Below, piece after piece: positions 6,201 through 6,246 of a DNA stretch of 6,246 nt. How positions within the stretch are numbered: position 1 is the first letter of the stretch; each line of letters opens with the position of its first letter. The position numbers were made by a program, and so were the translations under genes. This DNA comes from Thermoanaerobaculia bacterium (GTDB lineage Bacteria > Bacteroidota > Bacteroidia > Chitinophagales > Saprospiraceae): NCBI GenBank assembly GCA_023151335.1, contig JAKLJF010000311.1, forward strand, positions 1 to 6,246. Direction: 5' to 3'. Under the pieces are notes generated by a model. The model was not told the DNA's origin. It saw only the letters and a program-made list of their open reading frames with translations, and searched no databases.

Positions 6201-6246
6201 GGTCTGATGAGTCGGCTCCTTTTTTTCGTCGGGATTTCATCCGGGA

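Noticed and set aside
6180..6226. Possible terminator after mfd
   Set aside because: A CCGGG/CCCGG hairpin (6180-6195) overlaps the end of the gene but is not followed by a T-run, and the T7 run at 6220-6226 is preceded only by a 3-bp GAG/CTC stem. Neither is a good intrinsic terminator, and the window ends shortly after.

Overview
The window looks like chromosomal DNA of a member of the Bacteroidota. Two things point there. First, the clearest promoter has the phylum's -33/-7 layout (TTTG, 20 bp, TACTTTTG, matching TAnnTTTG), and genes lack obvious Shine-Dalgarno sequences. Second, the Mfd homologue and the DUF6544-like membrane protein read like Bacteroidota versions of those families. Lower ranks cannot be assigned.

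Left part (1-2081): the 3' two thirds of an MFS transporter (+), cut by the window edge, converges with a DUF6544-type membrane protein (-). Their 3' ends overlap by 20 bp (966-985). Both are GC-rich and intact where visible.

Middle (2082-3344): a 423-bp stretch without an intact gene holds what looks like the decayed end of a cysteine-rich protein, resembling a SPASM/PqqE-type C-terminus (+). Next comes a two-gene toxin-antitoxin-like operon on the minus strand: a 79-residue putative antitoxin followed by a 136-residue PIN-domain protein (VapC-like) whose start lies inside the antitoxin gene. It has a consensus promoter at 3148-3179. The intergenic stretch up to 3344 is AT-rich and carries a second -7-like box on the plus strand.

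Right part (3345-6246): a small three-helix membrane protein of unknown function (+) is followed 33 bp later by a long intact frame for the transcription-repair coupling factor Mfd (+). This Mfd begins near domain 3. The whole UvrB-like N-terminal module, about 300 residues including the UvrA-binding domain, is absent. The homologous part begins just after a 7-bp tandem repeat (ACCGTCC, about 4.7 copies) that forms codons 5-16 of the gene, and a perfect -7 box lies 18 bp before its ATG. The RNA-polymerase-interacting domain, the RecG-like motor and the C-terminal domain are all present. The fragment could therefore be expressed as a motor that binds RNA polymerase but cannot recruit UvrA, or it could be a recent truncation.

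The genes do not form one pathway. The window reads as ordinary chromosomal genes around a lower-GC accessory insertion (about 2500-3700) with a toxin-antitoxin module, ending at a rearranged mfd. No phage, transposase, tRNA, rRNA or CRISPR was seen.
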